Shown in pieces: positions 1-8,405 of a stretch of DNA of 64,000 bases (positions within the stretch are counted from its first letter, which is position 1; each line of letters begins with the position of its first letter). The translations under genes and the position numbers were made by a program. The DNA is taken from contig NZ_CP015839.1 of NCBI RefSeq assembly GCF_001651805.1, positions 4,712,001 through 4,776,000 on the forward strand. Direction: 5' to 3'. The stretch comes from Marinobacterium aestuarii. GTDB taxonomy: Bacteria; Pseudomonadota; Gammaproteobacteria; Pseudomonadales; Balneatricaceae. Below the pieces are notes generated by a model, which saw only the letters and a list, made by a program, of their open reading frames with translations, ran no database searches and was not told the DNA's origin.

Positions 1-2
1 AA

Positions 3-350
3 CTCGACTCCCCTTCCCGTCTTTATTTGAAAGCCCTTGGCTGGGAAAAAGTCAGTGAGACATTCGACAAAACAGCATTTTTTCGTACCGGTACTGAACG
101 GGAATTCATTACCGAGAGCGAAGCAAAAGATATCATAGAGTCCACGGACATCAGTGATGTAGCTTATGATATCGAAGGTAATGTTCGGGGCATCAGACGC
201 TTCGCAAAACTCATCCTTGATGCAAACGGCAGTCCCTTATTCCTTATCTGTATCGCCGAAGCCGCTCTACAGGTTCCCGATAAAGAAAAACACATCAGTC
301 GTTACAAAAAAATACTGCACGATGCGGCGAACAGCCTGAAAACTCCTTGA
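3..350 (+). CDS. C-terminal part of a probable IclR-family regulator (5' end outside window)
   Basis: The reading frame is open to the left edge, so only the last 115 or so codons are present. The visible part fits the end of an IclR effector-binding domain: an acidic helix, then a stretch running from YDIEGNVRG through FAKLILDANGSP to LICIAEA, which parallels the IclR pattern of a ligand-pocket strand followed by 'D..G....i.ia', and a terminal amphipathic helix. The DNA-binding half is not in the window. The gene ends 18 bases before the sulfatase start, so it may be co-transcribed with, and control, the sulfatase/TRAP/isomerase cluster. The family call rests on pattern resemblance only. Confidence 0.5.
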   Translation, partial: LDSPSRLYLKALGWEKVSETFDKTAFFRTGTEREFITESEAKDIIESTDISDVAYDIEGNVRGIRRFAKLILDANGSPLFLICIAEAALQVPDKEKHISRYKKILHDAANSLKTP

Positions 351-368
351 CCCATGACGGAGGAACTA

Positions 369-1913
369 ATGAATTCAAAGCCAAATATTCTATTCATCAT
401 GGCGGACGATCACGCCTCTAAGGCCATCAGCTGCTACGGCTATGGAATAAATCAGACGCCGAACCTGGATCGAATTGCGCAGGAGGGTATGCGCCTTAAT
501 CACTGCTACGTCACCAATTCCATCTGTACACCGAGCCGCGCCAGCATCCTGACGGGAACCTACAATCACGTTAATGGCGTAGTGACGCTGGATAGCAAGA
601 TCAACAAGCATATCCCCAATGTTGCCAAACATCTCAAAACCGATGGCTACCAGACCTCAATGGTCGGAAAGTGGCACCTGGGAGAAGGCGCGGCTCACGA
701 GCCCACAGGCTTCGACTTCTGGTCTGTTTTGCCAGGACAGGGCGATTACCATGACCCCGAAATGATCGAGATGGGTCAGACGGTACATGAGTCCGGCTAC
801 GCCACCGACATCATCACGGACAAGTGCCTGAACTGGCTGGATCAGCGTGATCCCGCGAAGCCATTCTTCATGATGTGCCACCACAAGGCACCGCACCGTT
901 CCTGGGAACCGAACGCCAAACACAGGCACCTGTACCAGGACGACATCAAGGTGCCCGATACTTTCAACGATGATTACAAGAACCGCAGCAAAGCCGCCGC
1001 CGCGGCAAAAATGCGTATCGAGTCGGACATTACCTATTACGACCTTGGTCTCGTACAACCCGAAGGCGGCGCTGAGGTAGGCGAGATCGCGGTTGCAGGC
1101 GGCAGCGTGCGCAAGATTCCCAACCCTGATGATGTGTCACAGATCAGGCTGATTGACAAAGACAGCGGCGAAGTTTTTACATTCAGCAGCCAGCAGGAAT
1201 TCAGCCACTTCAAATACCAGCGCTATATCAAACGCTACCTGCGCACCATCGCCTCCATCGACGAAAATGTCGGCCGCATGCTGGATTATCTCGATGAGAA
1301 TGGCCTGACCGACAACACTATCGTCATCTATACCTCAGACCAGGGATTCTTCCTGGGCGAACACGGCTGGTTCGACAAGCGCTTTATGTACGAAGAATCA
1401 TTCCAAATGCCATTTCTTGTGCGCTATCCCAAGGAAATAAAAGCAGGCACTGTGTGTGATGACATTATTTGCAATGTCGACTTCGCGCAGACGTTTTTGG
1501 ACTATGCCGGCCTGACCGAACCCAGCTATATGCAGGGCACCAGCTTCAGACCGCTATTGGAAGGCAATACACCGCAAGACTGGCAGCAACTGGCCTATCA
1601 TCGCTACTGGATGCATAAGGACGAACACCATAATGCCTACGCCCATTATGGGATCCGCAACAAAAGATACAAACTGATTTACTGGTATAACGAAGACTTT
1701 GATCTTCCGGGAACAAGCCCCGGCGGTGAGGAAAAAGAGTGGGAGCTTTTCGACTGTGAAAAGGACCCTCTGGAACTGTTCAATTGCTATCAGGATCCGG
1801 AGTACGCAAATATAGTACGAAAGATGACGCTGGAACTGGACAAGAAAATGCGTGAGATTGGTGATACGCCCTGCCATAACACGGAAGAAATTTTGAATAA
1901 ATTACAACTGTAA
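369..1913 (+). CDS. Sulfatase of the formylglycine-dependent (S1) type
   Basis: 514 residues; hydrolyses a sulfate ester. The sulfatase marks are in order: the metal-binding MADDH (Asp13, Asp14), the CTPSRAS signature whose Cys53 would be oxidised to formylglycine by a maturase not in this window, VGKWHLG (second signature), and a late SDQGFFLGEHG metal site. ATG 369 is chosen over the in-frame ATG at 354 because GGAGG (359-363) sits 5 bases before it. No signal peptide is visible, so the enzyme should be cytoplasmic and act on an imported substrate, which suits the TRAP transporter directly downstream. It is not obviously a choline sulfatase. The sugar isomerase in the same cluster suggests a sulfated sugar, which is inference. 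Confidence 0.9.
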   Translation: MNSKPNILFIMADDHASKAISCYGYGINQTPNLDRIAQEGMRLNHCYVTNSICTPSRASILTGTYNHVNGVVTLDSKINKHIPNVAKHLKTDGYQTSMVGKWHLGEGAAHEPTGFDFWSVLPGQGDYHDPEMIEMGQTVHESGYATDIITDKCLNWLDQRDPAKPFFMMCHHKAPHRSWEPNAKHRHLYQDDIKVPDTFNDDYKNRSKAAAAAKMRIESDITYYDLGLVQPEGGAEVGEIAVAGGSVRKIPNPDDVSQIRLIDKDSGEVFTFSSQQEFSHFKYQRYIKRYLRTIASIDENVGRMLDYLDENGLTDNTIVIYTSDQGFFLGEHGWFDKRFMYEESFQMPFLVRYPKEIKAGTVCDDIICNVDFAQTFLDYAGLTEPSYMQGTSFRPLLEGNTPQDWQQLAYHRYWMHKDEHHNAYAHYGIRNKRYKLIYWYNEDFDLPGTSPGGEEKEWELFDCEKDPLELFNCYQDPEYANIVRKMTLELDKKMREIGDTPCHNTEEILNKLQL

Positions 1914-1983
1914 AAGTGCACAAGTAAAAAACAAGCGTTCAAACCGTAAAATACACCATCAAAACTATAAAAGGATATTTTAT

Positions 1984-3018
1984 ATGTTTCCCAAAAAAGC
2001 ACTCAGAAATTTCTTGGTCGGCGCCTGCCTGCTTCCTCTATCGGCCATCAGTGGGGCGGCAGAATATGACTTGATGCTGGCGACTACTACACCCAGCACC
2101 TCGCACTGGGCCAAGACTCTGGAGACCTTCCAGCAGCTTGCCGCCCAATACAGCGATGGCCATGTCAATATAAACGCCAGCTTCGGTGGTGCCCTGGGCA
2201 ATGATACCCAGCTGCTGCAAAAGACGCAGCTGGGCTCCTCGGTTCAGGGCGCTTACTCTTCGGGCGCGAACCTGGGCTCTGTTGTGAACGTCATGCGGAC
2301 CTTCGATATCCCCTATATCGTCAGTGATGCACAAAAGTCCCTCGATCTTTTCTACCCCAATGGTCAGCTGGGTGGCCCTGTGGTCGATGAACTGCAAAAG
2401 CACATGGCCAAGAAGAACCTGCATCTGCTCTACGTAGTGCCTTTCGAGTTCCGCGGCATTCTGACCACCGAGAAGGCCGTACACTCGCCTGCCGACATGC
2501 AGGGACTCAAGATCCGCGTCACACCCAGTGCCGTGGAAAGGGACATGATCACCCAGCTGGGCGCCGGTGCCACAACCCTGGGCATTTCCGAAGTCTATAC
2601 CGCCTTGCAGACTGGCACTGTCGATGGCCTGGCAATCCCCCCGATTACCTCGGTTGCTTTTGCACTGGGTGAAGTTGGCAAGCAGTTCAACATGCTGAAC
2701 TTCCAGCCCCACGGCTCTTTCATGACCATCAACCGGAAGATCTGGGAAAAAATGCCCGCAGACCTTCAGGCCAAGGTCCAGCAAGCTGCGGACGAAGCGG
2801 TCATGACAACGCGACCACTGTACGATGAAGCTCTGGAAAAATCTGTAGCCAAGCTCCAGGAACAGAACGTCACAGTCTATGTGCCCACTGCCGAGGAACA
2901 GCAGCAGTTTGCTGAGCTGATTACAGACAGTGCGACCGCAATTGCAACCCAGGACTTCAGCAGTGAAGAGATGGAATTCGTCAACGTCCTGAAACGTGAA
3001 TTATCTAATCAGCTGTAA
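1984..3018 (+). CDS. TRAP transporter periplasmic substrate-binding protein, DctP family (system 1)
   Basis: 344 residues with an N-terminal signal peptide (basic start, hydrophobic core, likely cleavage after the Ala-Ala near residue 26). The body has the DctP layout, including FRGILTTEKAV and the GLKIRVTPS strand whose Arg normally contacts a substrate carboxylate, then ALQTGTVDGLAIP. It captures a probably carboxylated ligand in the periplasm and passes it to the DctQ/DctM pair encoded next. An AAGGA ribosome site at 1971-1975 supports ATG 1984. It is separated from the small permease gene by a strong hairpin. The substrate cannot be read from the sequence; the neighbouring sulfatase and isomerase suggest a sugar acid or sulfated sugar. 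Confidence 0.9.
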   Translation: MFPKKALRNFLVGACLLPLSAISGAAEYDLMLATTTPSTSHWAKTLETFQQLAAQYSDGHVNINASFGGALGNDTQLLQKTQLGSSVQGAYSSGANLGSVVNVMRTFDIPYIVSDAQKSLDLFYPNGQLGGPVVDELQKHMAKKNLHLLYVVPFEFRGILTTEKAVHSPADMQGLKIRVTPSAVERDMITQLGAGATTLGISEVYTALQTGTVDGLAIPPITSVAFALGEVGKQFNMLNFQPHGSFMTINRKIWEKMPADLQAKVQQAADEAVMTTRPLYDEALEKSVAKLQEQNVTVYVPTAEEQQQFAELITDSATAIATQDFSSEEMEFVNVLKRELSNQL

Positions 3019-3037
3019 GTAAAAATTTACCTGGGTA

Positions 3038-3082
3038 CACTCAAAGTCTGGGCAGGTCTCGGCCCTCCAGGGACTTTGAGTG
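3038..3082 (+). promoter_or_regulatory. Hairpin between TRAP dctP and dctQ (system 1)
   Basis: The arms CACTCAAAGTC (3038-3048) and GACTTTGAGTG (3072-3082) are perfect inverse complements over 11 bp with a 23-base loop that adds further pairing (CTGG/CCAG). No T-run follows, so it is more likely an mRNA-stabilising or partial-termination element that keeps binding-protein mRNA above permease mRNA than a full terminator. Confidence 0.7.
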
Positions 3083-3109
3083 AACTCGGGTAAAACGCGA
3101 GGAATTCTA

Positions 3110-3649
3110 ATGCTGAAGATATTACGCGTTATTGAAGATCGGTTCGAAGAGTTCCTTTGCAGTTGCATGTTAGGGTACATTGCAATAACGCTAAATGCCG
3201 AGGTTTTCTTCCGTTACATCCTGAATTCTCCATCGGCATACACTGATGAAGTATCACGTACTCTAATGATCTTTATTGTATTTATCGGCGTCCCCTGGGC
3301 CGTTAAATCTGATCGTCATGTCATTATAGATATACTGCCAACCACAGCGTCCTGGGCGAAAAAAAGACTCGTAATAGAGATACTGTCTAAAATACTGTTC
3401 ATTGGCTTTTGCGTGGCATTTATTATGGCATCCTATCGCGCCAGCCTTTTCCACCGCATGCTGGGATCAACCACTGAAGGTCTTGGAATCCCTTACTGGA
3501 TCCTGTTTGGAATGATGCCCCTGATTTTCAGTCTTACCATCGTCAGACTTGTTCAAAGCATTGCACGCTCTATCAGAAAAAACCGAAAAAATACCAGTAC
3601 CTATACAGAGAACAACACTGCTATCGAGAAGGAGGCACACCGTGGGTAG
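3110..3649 (+). CDS. TRAP transporter small permease, DctQ family (system 1)
   Basis: 179 residues forming four membrane helices, the usual size for DctQ. The family feature is the stretch FFRYILNSPSAYTDEVSRTL after helix 1, with the Glu before the second helix. It would form the membrane complex with the large DctM subunit. ATG 3110 is chosen because GAGGA (3099-3103) precedes it by 6 bases; an upstream in-frame GTG at 3080 lies inside the hairpin arm and is less likely. Its last codons overlap the start of dctM, which implies translational coupling. Confidence 0.88.
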   Translation: MLKILRVIEDRFEEFLCSCMLGYIAITLNAEVFFRYILNSPSAYTDEVSRTLMIFIVFIGVPWAVKSDRHVIIDILPTTASWAKKRLVIEILSKILFIGFCVAFIMASYRASLFHRMLGSTTEGLGIPYWILFGMMPLIFSLTIVRLVQSIARSIRKNRKNTSTYTENNTAIEKEAHRG

Positions 3650-4919
3650 TCTGGAAGTTGGCCTTTCGATCCTGGCATTTTTTGTCCTTATTTTTTTGCA
3701 GGTGCCTGTCGCAGTGACACTGGGCATTATATTGGTTGCCTGCTTTTCAATGCTCGGGCTGGACAACATCGAGCTCGCCATTGACTCATACCAGTCTCTG
3801 GACAGCTTCCCGATGCTGGCGATTCCGATGTTTATTCTGGCGGGCACCCTCATGGCCACCGGCGGTGTGGCTCAGCGCATTCTGGATCTGGCCGATGAGT
3901 TTGTTGGCCACCTGCCCGGTGGGCTGGCCATCGTCACCATCTTTGCCAGCGTTCTGTTTGGCGGCCTGTCAGGCTCGGCGCCCGCGACTGTCGCGGCCAT
4001 CGGCTCTATCACCATCCCCGAGATGATCAGGCAGGGTTATAGCCGTGGTTTTGCCGCCGGACTCACCGCCTGCTCCGGTGTTATTGCCATCATTATTCCG
4101 CCCTCCAATCCAATGATAATTTACGCCCTCACTCAACCGGGTACATCGGTCTCCACCATGTTCCTGTCGGGCTTGATACCCGGGCTCCTGGTCGCCGTCA
4201 GCATGGCTATTCCGGCCTACTATATATCCAAGAAGAACAACTGGGGCGGAGACAGACAGGCCGGTACAGCAACCACCCGGCTCAAGGCGCTGGCACATGC
4301 AAAATGGGCTATTCTCACCCCGGTGATTATACTGGGCGGCATATACTCAGGCGTTTTCACCCCCACTGAATCGGCTGCAGTCGCATCACTCTACGCCTTT
4401 ATCGTCGGTGTATTTATCCACCGGGAGCTAAAGTTAAAAGATACCTATCAGGTGCTGTCCACATCCGCCATTATTACGGTTGTCGCCATGTTCCTGATCC
4501 CCTTTGCCGTTGCTCTGGGAAAATTATTGTCATCGCAGCAGGTTCCGGAATTATTAACGGCGATGATGGCCAGCCATATGAGTGGCTATATCTCAACGGT
4601 AGTACTGATAGTGATACTGCTGTTGCTGGTCGGCTGCATCATGGACACCCTGGCTTCCATTATTATCCTGACGCCATTACTCTATCCGTTGCTAACCCCT
4701 TATGGTGTCAGCCCCTATCACTTCGGAATGATTCTAATCGTGGGGCTGGGCCTTGGATTCGTAACACCACCGCTGGGTGGTAATCTTTTTATTGCCAACC
4801 AGATCAGTCAAACAGCGGTACACAAAGTATTTACCGGTGCACTGCCGATGCTACTGGGTATGCTCGCAGCACTATTGGCCATAGCGTTTTTCCCTATGAT
4901 TTCCGATATTTTTATCTGA
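3642..4919 (+). CDS. TRAP transporter large permease, DctM family (system 1)
   Basis: 425 residues, about twelve membrane helices; the sodium-driven channel subunit of the TRAP complex. Typical stretches are FPMLAIPMFILAG, GGLSGSAPATVAAIG, IIIPPSNPMIIYAL, GVFTPTESAAVASLYA and GLGFVTPPLGGNLF. The start is taken as GTG 3642 because AAGGAGG (3629-3635) lies directly before it and the resulting length matches the family; it overlaps the dctQ stop by 8 bases. The isomerase gene follows after only 7 bases, so the transporter and isomerase are very likely one transcript. Confidence 0.92.
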   Translation: MGSLEVGLSILAFFVLIFLQVPVAVTLGIILVACFSMLGLDNIELAIDSYQSLDSFPMLAIPMFILAGTLMATGGVAQRILDLADEFVGHLPGGLAIVTIFASVLFGGLSGSAPATVAAIGSITIPEMIRQGYSRGFAAGLTACSGVIAIIIPPSNPMIIYALTQPGTSVSTMFLSGLIPGLLVAVSMAIPAYYISKKNNWGGDRQAGTATTRLKALAHAKWAILTPVIILGGIYSGVFTPTESAAVASLYAFIVGVFIHRELKLKDTYQVLSTSAIITVVAMFLIPFAVALGKLLSSQQVPELLTAMMASHMSGYISTVVLIVILLLLVGCIMDTLASIIILTPLLYPLLTPYGVSPYHFGMILIVGLGLGFVTPPLGGNLFIANQISQTAVHKVFTGALPMLLGMLAALLAIAFFPMISDIFI

Positions 4920-4926
4920 GGATCCT

Positions 4927-6153
4927 ATGCAAGACGTTCGCTTTCATACTCCGCCACCGGCTGACTGCGGCTTTCGCTCCCGCCGTTTTCTGCAGACCCA
5001 CATCCGCGAAATCATGGGGTTTTACTACCCCCAGAGCATTGATACGTCGCAGGGGGGCTTCTATCAGGCATTTCGTGATGATGGCAGCGTTTACGATGCC
5101 CGCAGTCGCCACCTGGTCAGCAGCACCCGCATGATCTTCAACTACGCCATGGCCGCCATCGAGTTCGGTAATTCTGCGTATCTGGATGCGGTGCGCCATG
5201 GCCTCAAGTTCCTGCGGGAAAAACACCTGAACCCAACCACCGGCGGTTATCGCTGGCTGCTGGACGGTGACACAACCGCTGATGCGACCAACCACTGCTA
5301 CGGCCTGGCCTTTGTACTGCTGGCTTATTCCAGCGCCCTTAAGGCCGGTATCCAGGAGGCCGCCCCCTGGATAGAAGAGACCTACGCCCTGATGGAGCGG
5401 CACTTCTGGGACGCCGACTACGGACTCTATCGCGACGAGATCAGCGCCGACTGGAACACCGTTGCGCCCTATCGCGGCCAGAATGCCAACATGCACAGCT
5501 GCGAAGCCATGATCGCCGCCTTCGAAGCGACCTCAGACAAGAAGTACCTCGAGCGCGCCATGACCCTGGCGCAGACTATCTGCCAGCGTCAGGCCGCGCT
5601 GGCCGATGGCCTGATCTGGGAACACTACGACGCTCACTGGCAGGTCGACTGGGATTACAACAAGGCCGATCCCAAAAACCTCTACCGTCCCTGGGGCTTT
5701 CAGCCCGGCCACCTCACCGAGTGGGCCAAGCTGTTGCTGATGATCGAACGCCACCAGCCGGCAGACTGGCTGCTGCCCTGCGCCCGACGCCTGTTCGATA
5801 CAGCGCTCAGTACCGCCTGGGATCAAGAGCGCGGCGGCATCTATTACGGCTTTGCCCCCGATGGTCGCATCTGCGATGACGACAAGTACTTCTGGGTACA
5901 GGCCGAATCCATGGCTGCTGCCGCCCTGCTGGCAGAACGCACCGGTGACGCCAACTACTGGCGCTGGTATGAACGCCTGTGGGACTACAGCTGGGAGCAT
6001 ATGATCGATCACCGCCACGGCGCCTGGTTCCGCCTGCTGGATGCCGACAATCAGCGCTATGACGACATCAAGAGCCCGCCCGGTGGCAAGTGTGACTACC
6101 ACAGCATGGGCGCCTGCCATGAGGTACTGCGCTGCAACACGCTGAAGGCCTGA
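4927..6153 (+). CDS. AGE-superfamily sugar isomerase/epimerase (D-mannose isomerase-like)
   Basis: 408 residues with the alpha/alpha-barrel pattern of N-acylglucosamine 2-epimerase relatives. Diagnostic stretches are RHLVSSTRM, GQNANMHSCEAMIAAFEAT (conserved His), WDYNKADPKN, FQPGHLTEWAKLLL (conserved His) and a final KCDYHSMGACHEV. These resemble bacterial mannose isomerases more than N-acetylglucosamine epimerases; the sulfoquinovose isomerase YihS is also a member of the superfamily, so a sulfosugar substrate is possible. Reaction: aldose-ketose interconversion in the cytoplasm. GAGGA at 4918-4922 overlaps the dctM stop. Position after a sulfatase and TRAP genes suggests it processes the imported, desulfated sugar. 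Confidence 0.88.
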   Translation: MQDVRFHTPPPADCGFRSRRFLQTHIREIMGFYYPQSIDTSQGGFYQAFRDDGSVYDARSRHLVSSTRMIFNYAMAAIEFGNSAYLDAVRHGLKFLREKHLNPTTGGYRWLLDGDTTADATNHCYGLAFVLLAYSSALKAGIQEAAPWIEETYALMERHFWDADYGLYRDEISADWNTVAPYRGQNANMHSCEAMIAAFEATSDKKYLERAMTLAQTICQRQAALADGLIWEHYDAHWQVDWDYNKADPKNLYRPWGFQPGHLTEWAKLLLMIERHQPADWLLPCARRLFDTALSTAWDQERGGIYYGFAPDGRICDDDKYFWVQAESMAAAALLAERTGDANYWRWYERLWDYSWEHMIDHRHGAWFRLLDADNQRYDDIKSPPGGKCDYHSMGACHEVLRCNTLKA

Positions 6154-6270
6154 GCGGCTCCGCTTTAATTTGCGTGGCCAGGCGCCATTGAGGGCTACGC
6201 CCGCCAAGGGTTCTCGCGTATCGTAGAGGGCTGTCTGGCGGGTGTTTCAGCTTATAAAAGGATGTATTCC

Positions 6271-7860
6271 ATGCAGCAAAAGCTTCTGTACCGTATCAGC
6301 CCCATCCTGTTCGCGATTACCGCCTACGCCGCCAGTCTCAACCTCTTCTTCGTGCTACTGCCCATTCGCATGAGCGATCAGGGTATCGCCACCTCAGACA
6401 TAGGCGTGGCGATGAGTATGTATGCCGCCGGCGCCGTACTGGCGGGACTCTTCGCCTCGCGCGCCGTACACCGGGTCGGACATATCCGGGCCTTTGCCAG
6501 CATGGCCGCAACCCTGGCCATCATTGCCGTGGCCCACAGCTACCTCACCAATATCTGGCTCACCGGGCTGCTGCGCCTGCTGGCCGGCTTCAGCTTCGTG
6601 ACCGGTTTTATCACCCTCGAAAGCTGGCTTAACGTGCTAAGCGACAGCACCAACCGCGGCAAGATTTTCAGCATCTACCAGATCTGTATCGCCCTGGGGT
6701 TTGGCAGCGCACCCTTCCTGCTGAACCTGTCGGTCGACAGCGACCCGCGTCTGTTTGGCATCATCAGCATCTTTCTGTGCATCTCGCTGATCATCATGTC
6801 CATGAGTCGCATCCCGGTACCTGAAGCCACCGAACGCGCCCGCGCCATGTCGCTGAAAAAGCTCTGGGCCTACTCACCCTCCGGCACCCTGTCGAGCTTC
6901 TGTGCCGGCCTGATCAGCGCCGCCAGCGTCTCGCTGATCTCGCTCTATGCCTATGAACGCGGCTTTACCGGCGTCTGGCTATCCCTGATTCTGGGCTCCT
7001 ACCAGCTCGGCGGCCTGCTCACCCAGTACCCTACTGGCTGGCTGGCCGACCGCTACGACAAGCGCTCAGTCGCGGCGGGCCTGATGACCCTGGGTATCAC
7101 CAGCAACCTGCTGATTGTGTTTGATTATTTTGTTGGCCTGCCCACCGGACTGCTGGTGCTGGTGTTCCTGGTATCGGGCGGCTCTGGCGTGGCCCTGTTC
7201 CCGCTGGCGGTAACCCAGGTGTTCGATCATATCGACCTTAAAGATGCCATGCCCGCCACCAGCACACTGCAGATCATTCTGGGTGTCGGGGGCGTCATAG
7301 GCCCGATCACCGCGGGCTTTCTGATGAGCGCCTTCGAAAGCATCTGGCTGTACTACTACCTCATCCTTGTCCACGCCGCCGTGATCGTCTTCCTGCTGGT
7401 ACGAAAGTTCTTTATCCGCACCGAACGCCTGAGCGCCAGTGCGCCCTACCGCGTGACCACTCAGCCCACCTCCCTGGGCTCATCCAAGCTGGATCCGCGC
7501 GTCGACTACAGCATCGCCCAGATCGAAGAACCGGCCCTCAAGCTATTGCTGGTCGCGCTGCGCCAGCAGCCCAGGGATCCGGCTGAACTGATCCGTGTCA
7601 CCCTGGAAAGCGCCGACCTGCAGCCCAGCGATGTCGCCACCAAGATGGTGCTGACCCTGCCCAAACAGTCTGGCCACCTGATGCAGCTGCTGGTCGAGCT
7701 CTACCCCGAGCAGCGCCTGGAGATTACCCAATCACTGCACGAGCTGTTCGCACTGCACAAGGAGCGTATCAACAGCCTGATCGAGGAGGGTCTGGTCGCC
7801 GGCGCCAGCGAAGCGGAAGCTCAGGCGGTGCACGCTATTATCGCGGGTCACAGCAGCTGA
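6271..7860 (+). CDS. MFS transporter with long cytoplasmic C-terminal extension
   Basis: 529 residues: about twelve membrane helices in roughly the first 385, including the MFS loop pattern WLADRYDKRSV, then a soluble tail of about 140 residues rich in charged and helical sequence (ALRQQPRDPAELI, LESADLQPSDVATKM, SLIEEGLVAGAS). The membrane part resembles the YcaD-like subset of MFS proteins. ATG 6271 is preferred to ATG 6262 because AAAGGA (6257-6262) fits it. It follows the isomerase by 117 bases and is followed by a GC-rich hairpin. Substrate unknown; the tail could be regulatory. Confidence 0.82.
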   Translation: MQQKLLYRISPILFAITAYAASLNLFFVLLPIRMSDQGIATSDIGVAMSMYAAGAVLAGLFASRAVHRVGHIRAFASMAATLAIIAVAHSYLTNIWLTGLLRLLAGFSFVTGFITLESWLNVLSDSTNRGKIFSIYQICIALGFGSAPFLLNLSVDSDPRLFGIISIFLCISLIIMSMSRIPVPEATERARAMSLKKLWAYSPSGTLSSFCAGLISAASVSLISLYAYERGFTGVWLSLILGSYQLGGLLTQYPTGWLADRYDKRSVAAGLMTLGITSNLLIVFDYFVGLPTGLLVLVFLVSGGSGVALFPLAVTQVFDHIDLKDAMPATSTLQIILGVGGVIGPITAGFLMSAFESIWLYYYLILVHAAVIVFLLVRKFFIRTERLSASAPYRVTTQPTSLGSSKLDPRVDYSIAQIEEPALKLLLVALRQQPRDPAELIRVTLESADLQPSDVATKMVLTLPKQSGHLMQLLVELYPEQRLEITQSLHELFALHKERINSLIEEGLVAGASEAEAQAVHAIIAGHSS

Positions 7861-7878
7861 AACAGGGCTCACACGAAA

Positions 7879-7903
7879 AACCGGCGCTGTTGAGGCGCCG
7901 GTT
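7879..7903 (+). terminator. Hairpin after the MFS gene, probable terminator
   Basis: AACCGGCGC (7879-7887) pairs perfectly with GCGCCGGTT (7895-7903) around a 7-base loop, 18 bases after the MFS stop. There is no clear T-run, so termination may be imperfect. Confidence 0.6.
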
Positions 7904-7957
7904 GAATTGAACGAGAGCTAAAGCGGGAGTTAACCCCCAACTGACGCCTCAGTCTAG

Positions 7958-8374
7958 GTTCTAAACACGACCAGATGGGCAATCAGCGCGATAACGGGGG
8001 GTGAAATCGCGGTTCTTACCAGAAAGATTTTTACCAGATCAAAGACCCCCAGTGGAATCCGCGATTTAATAATCAGCACCCCGACCCTGATACTCAGCGG
8101 CCAGTACATTGGGATCCTGCCCGAACACTACGCGCGGCAATGGACCGAGAAAGGCATGATTCGCCCCGTCCTGCCCGAGCAGTTCTTTTTCGACTCCCCC
8201 TTTAACGCCGTCTGGCGCGATGAGGCCCAGTCCAATCTGTTGCGCGAAGTCTGCCTGAACGAACTGCGCCTGGCTTATGGCAATGATGCTCCCGCGCAGG
8301 TCTGCACCGGCACCATTACAGAGCGCAAGATTCGGATGCAGCTGACGGTGGACAACCCTATACTGAGTGACTGA
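7958..8374 (+). pseudogene. Remnant of a LysR-family regulator (C-terminal part only)
   Basis: The frame is open from 7958 to the TGA at 8374. From about 8084 it translates to a recognisable LysR effector-domain ending: LILSGQYIGILPEHYARQW, then EKGMIRPVLPEQ and a helix ending NELRLAYGND. The helix-turn-helix and the first half of the effector domain are absent, and the 120 or so bases before the similarity show no LysR sequence. No ribosome site or plausible start precedes the homologous part. The simplest reading is a gene truncated by deletion, with the proline iminopeptidase gene 31 bases downstream perhaps its former neighbour or target. A short expressed protein from the internal ATG 8156 cannot be excluded. 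Confidence 0.8.
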
Positions 8375-8405
8375 CTCAGTCCCACACACAACAAAAGGCC
8401 AGGTC

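Noticed and set aside
369-1913. Choline sulfatase
   Set aside because: The N-terminal and signature sequences are of the general arylsulfatase type, and no betaine genes are near.
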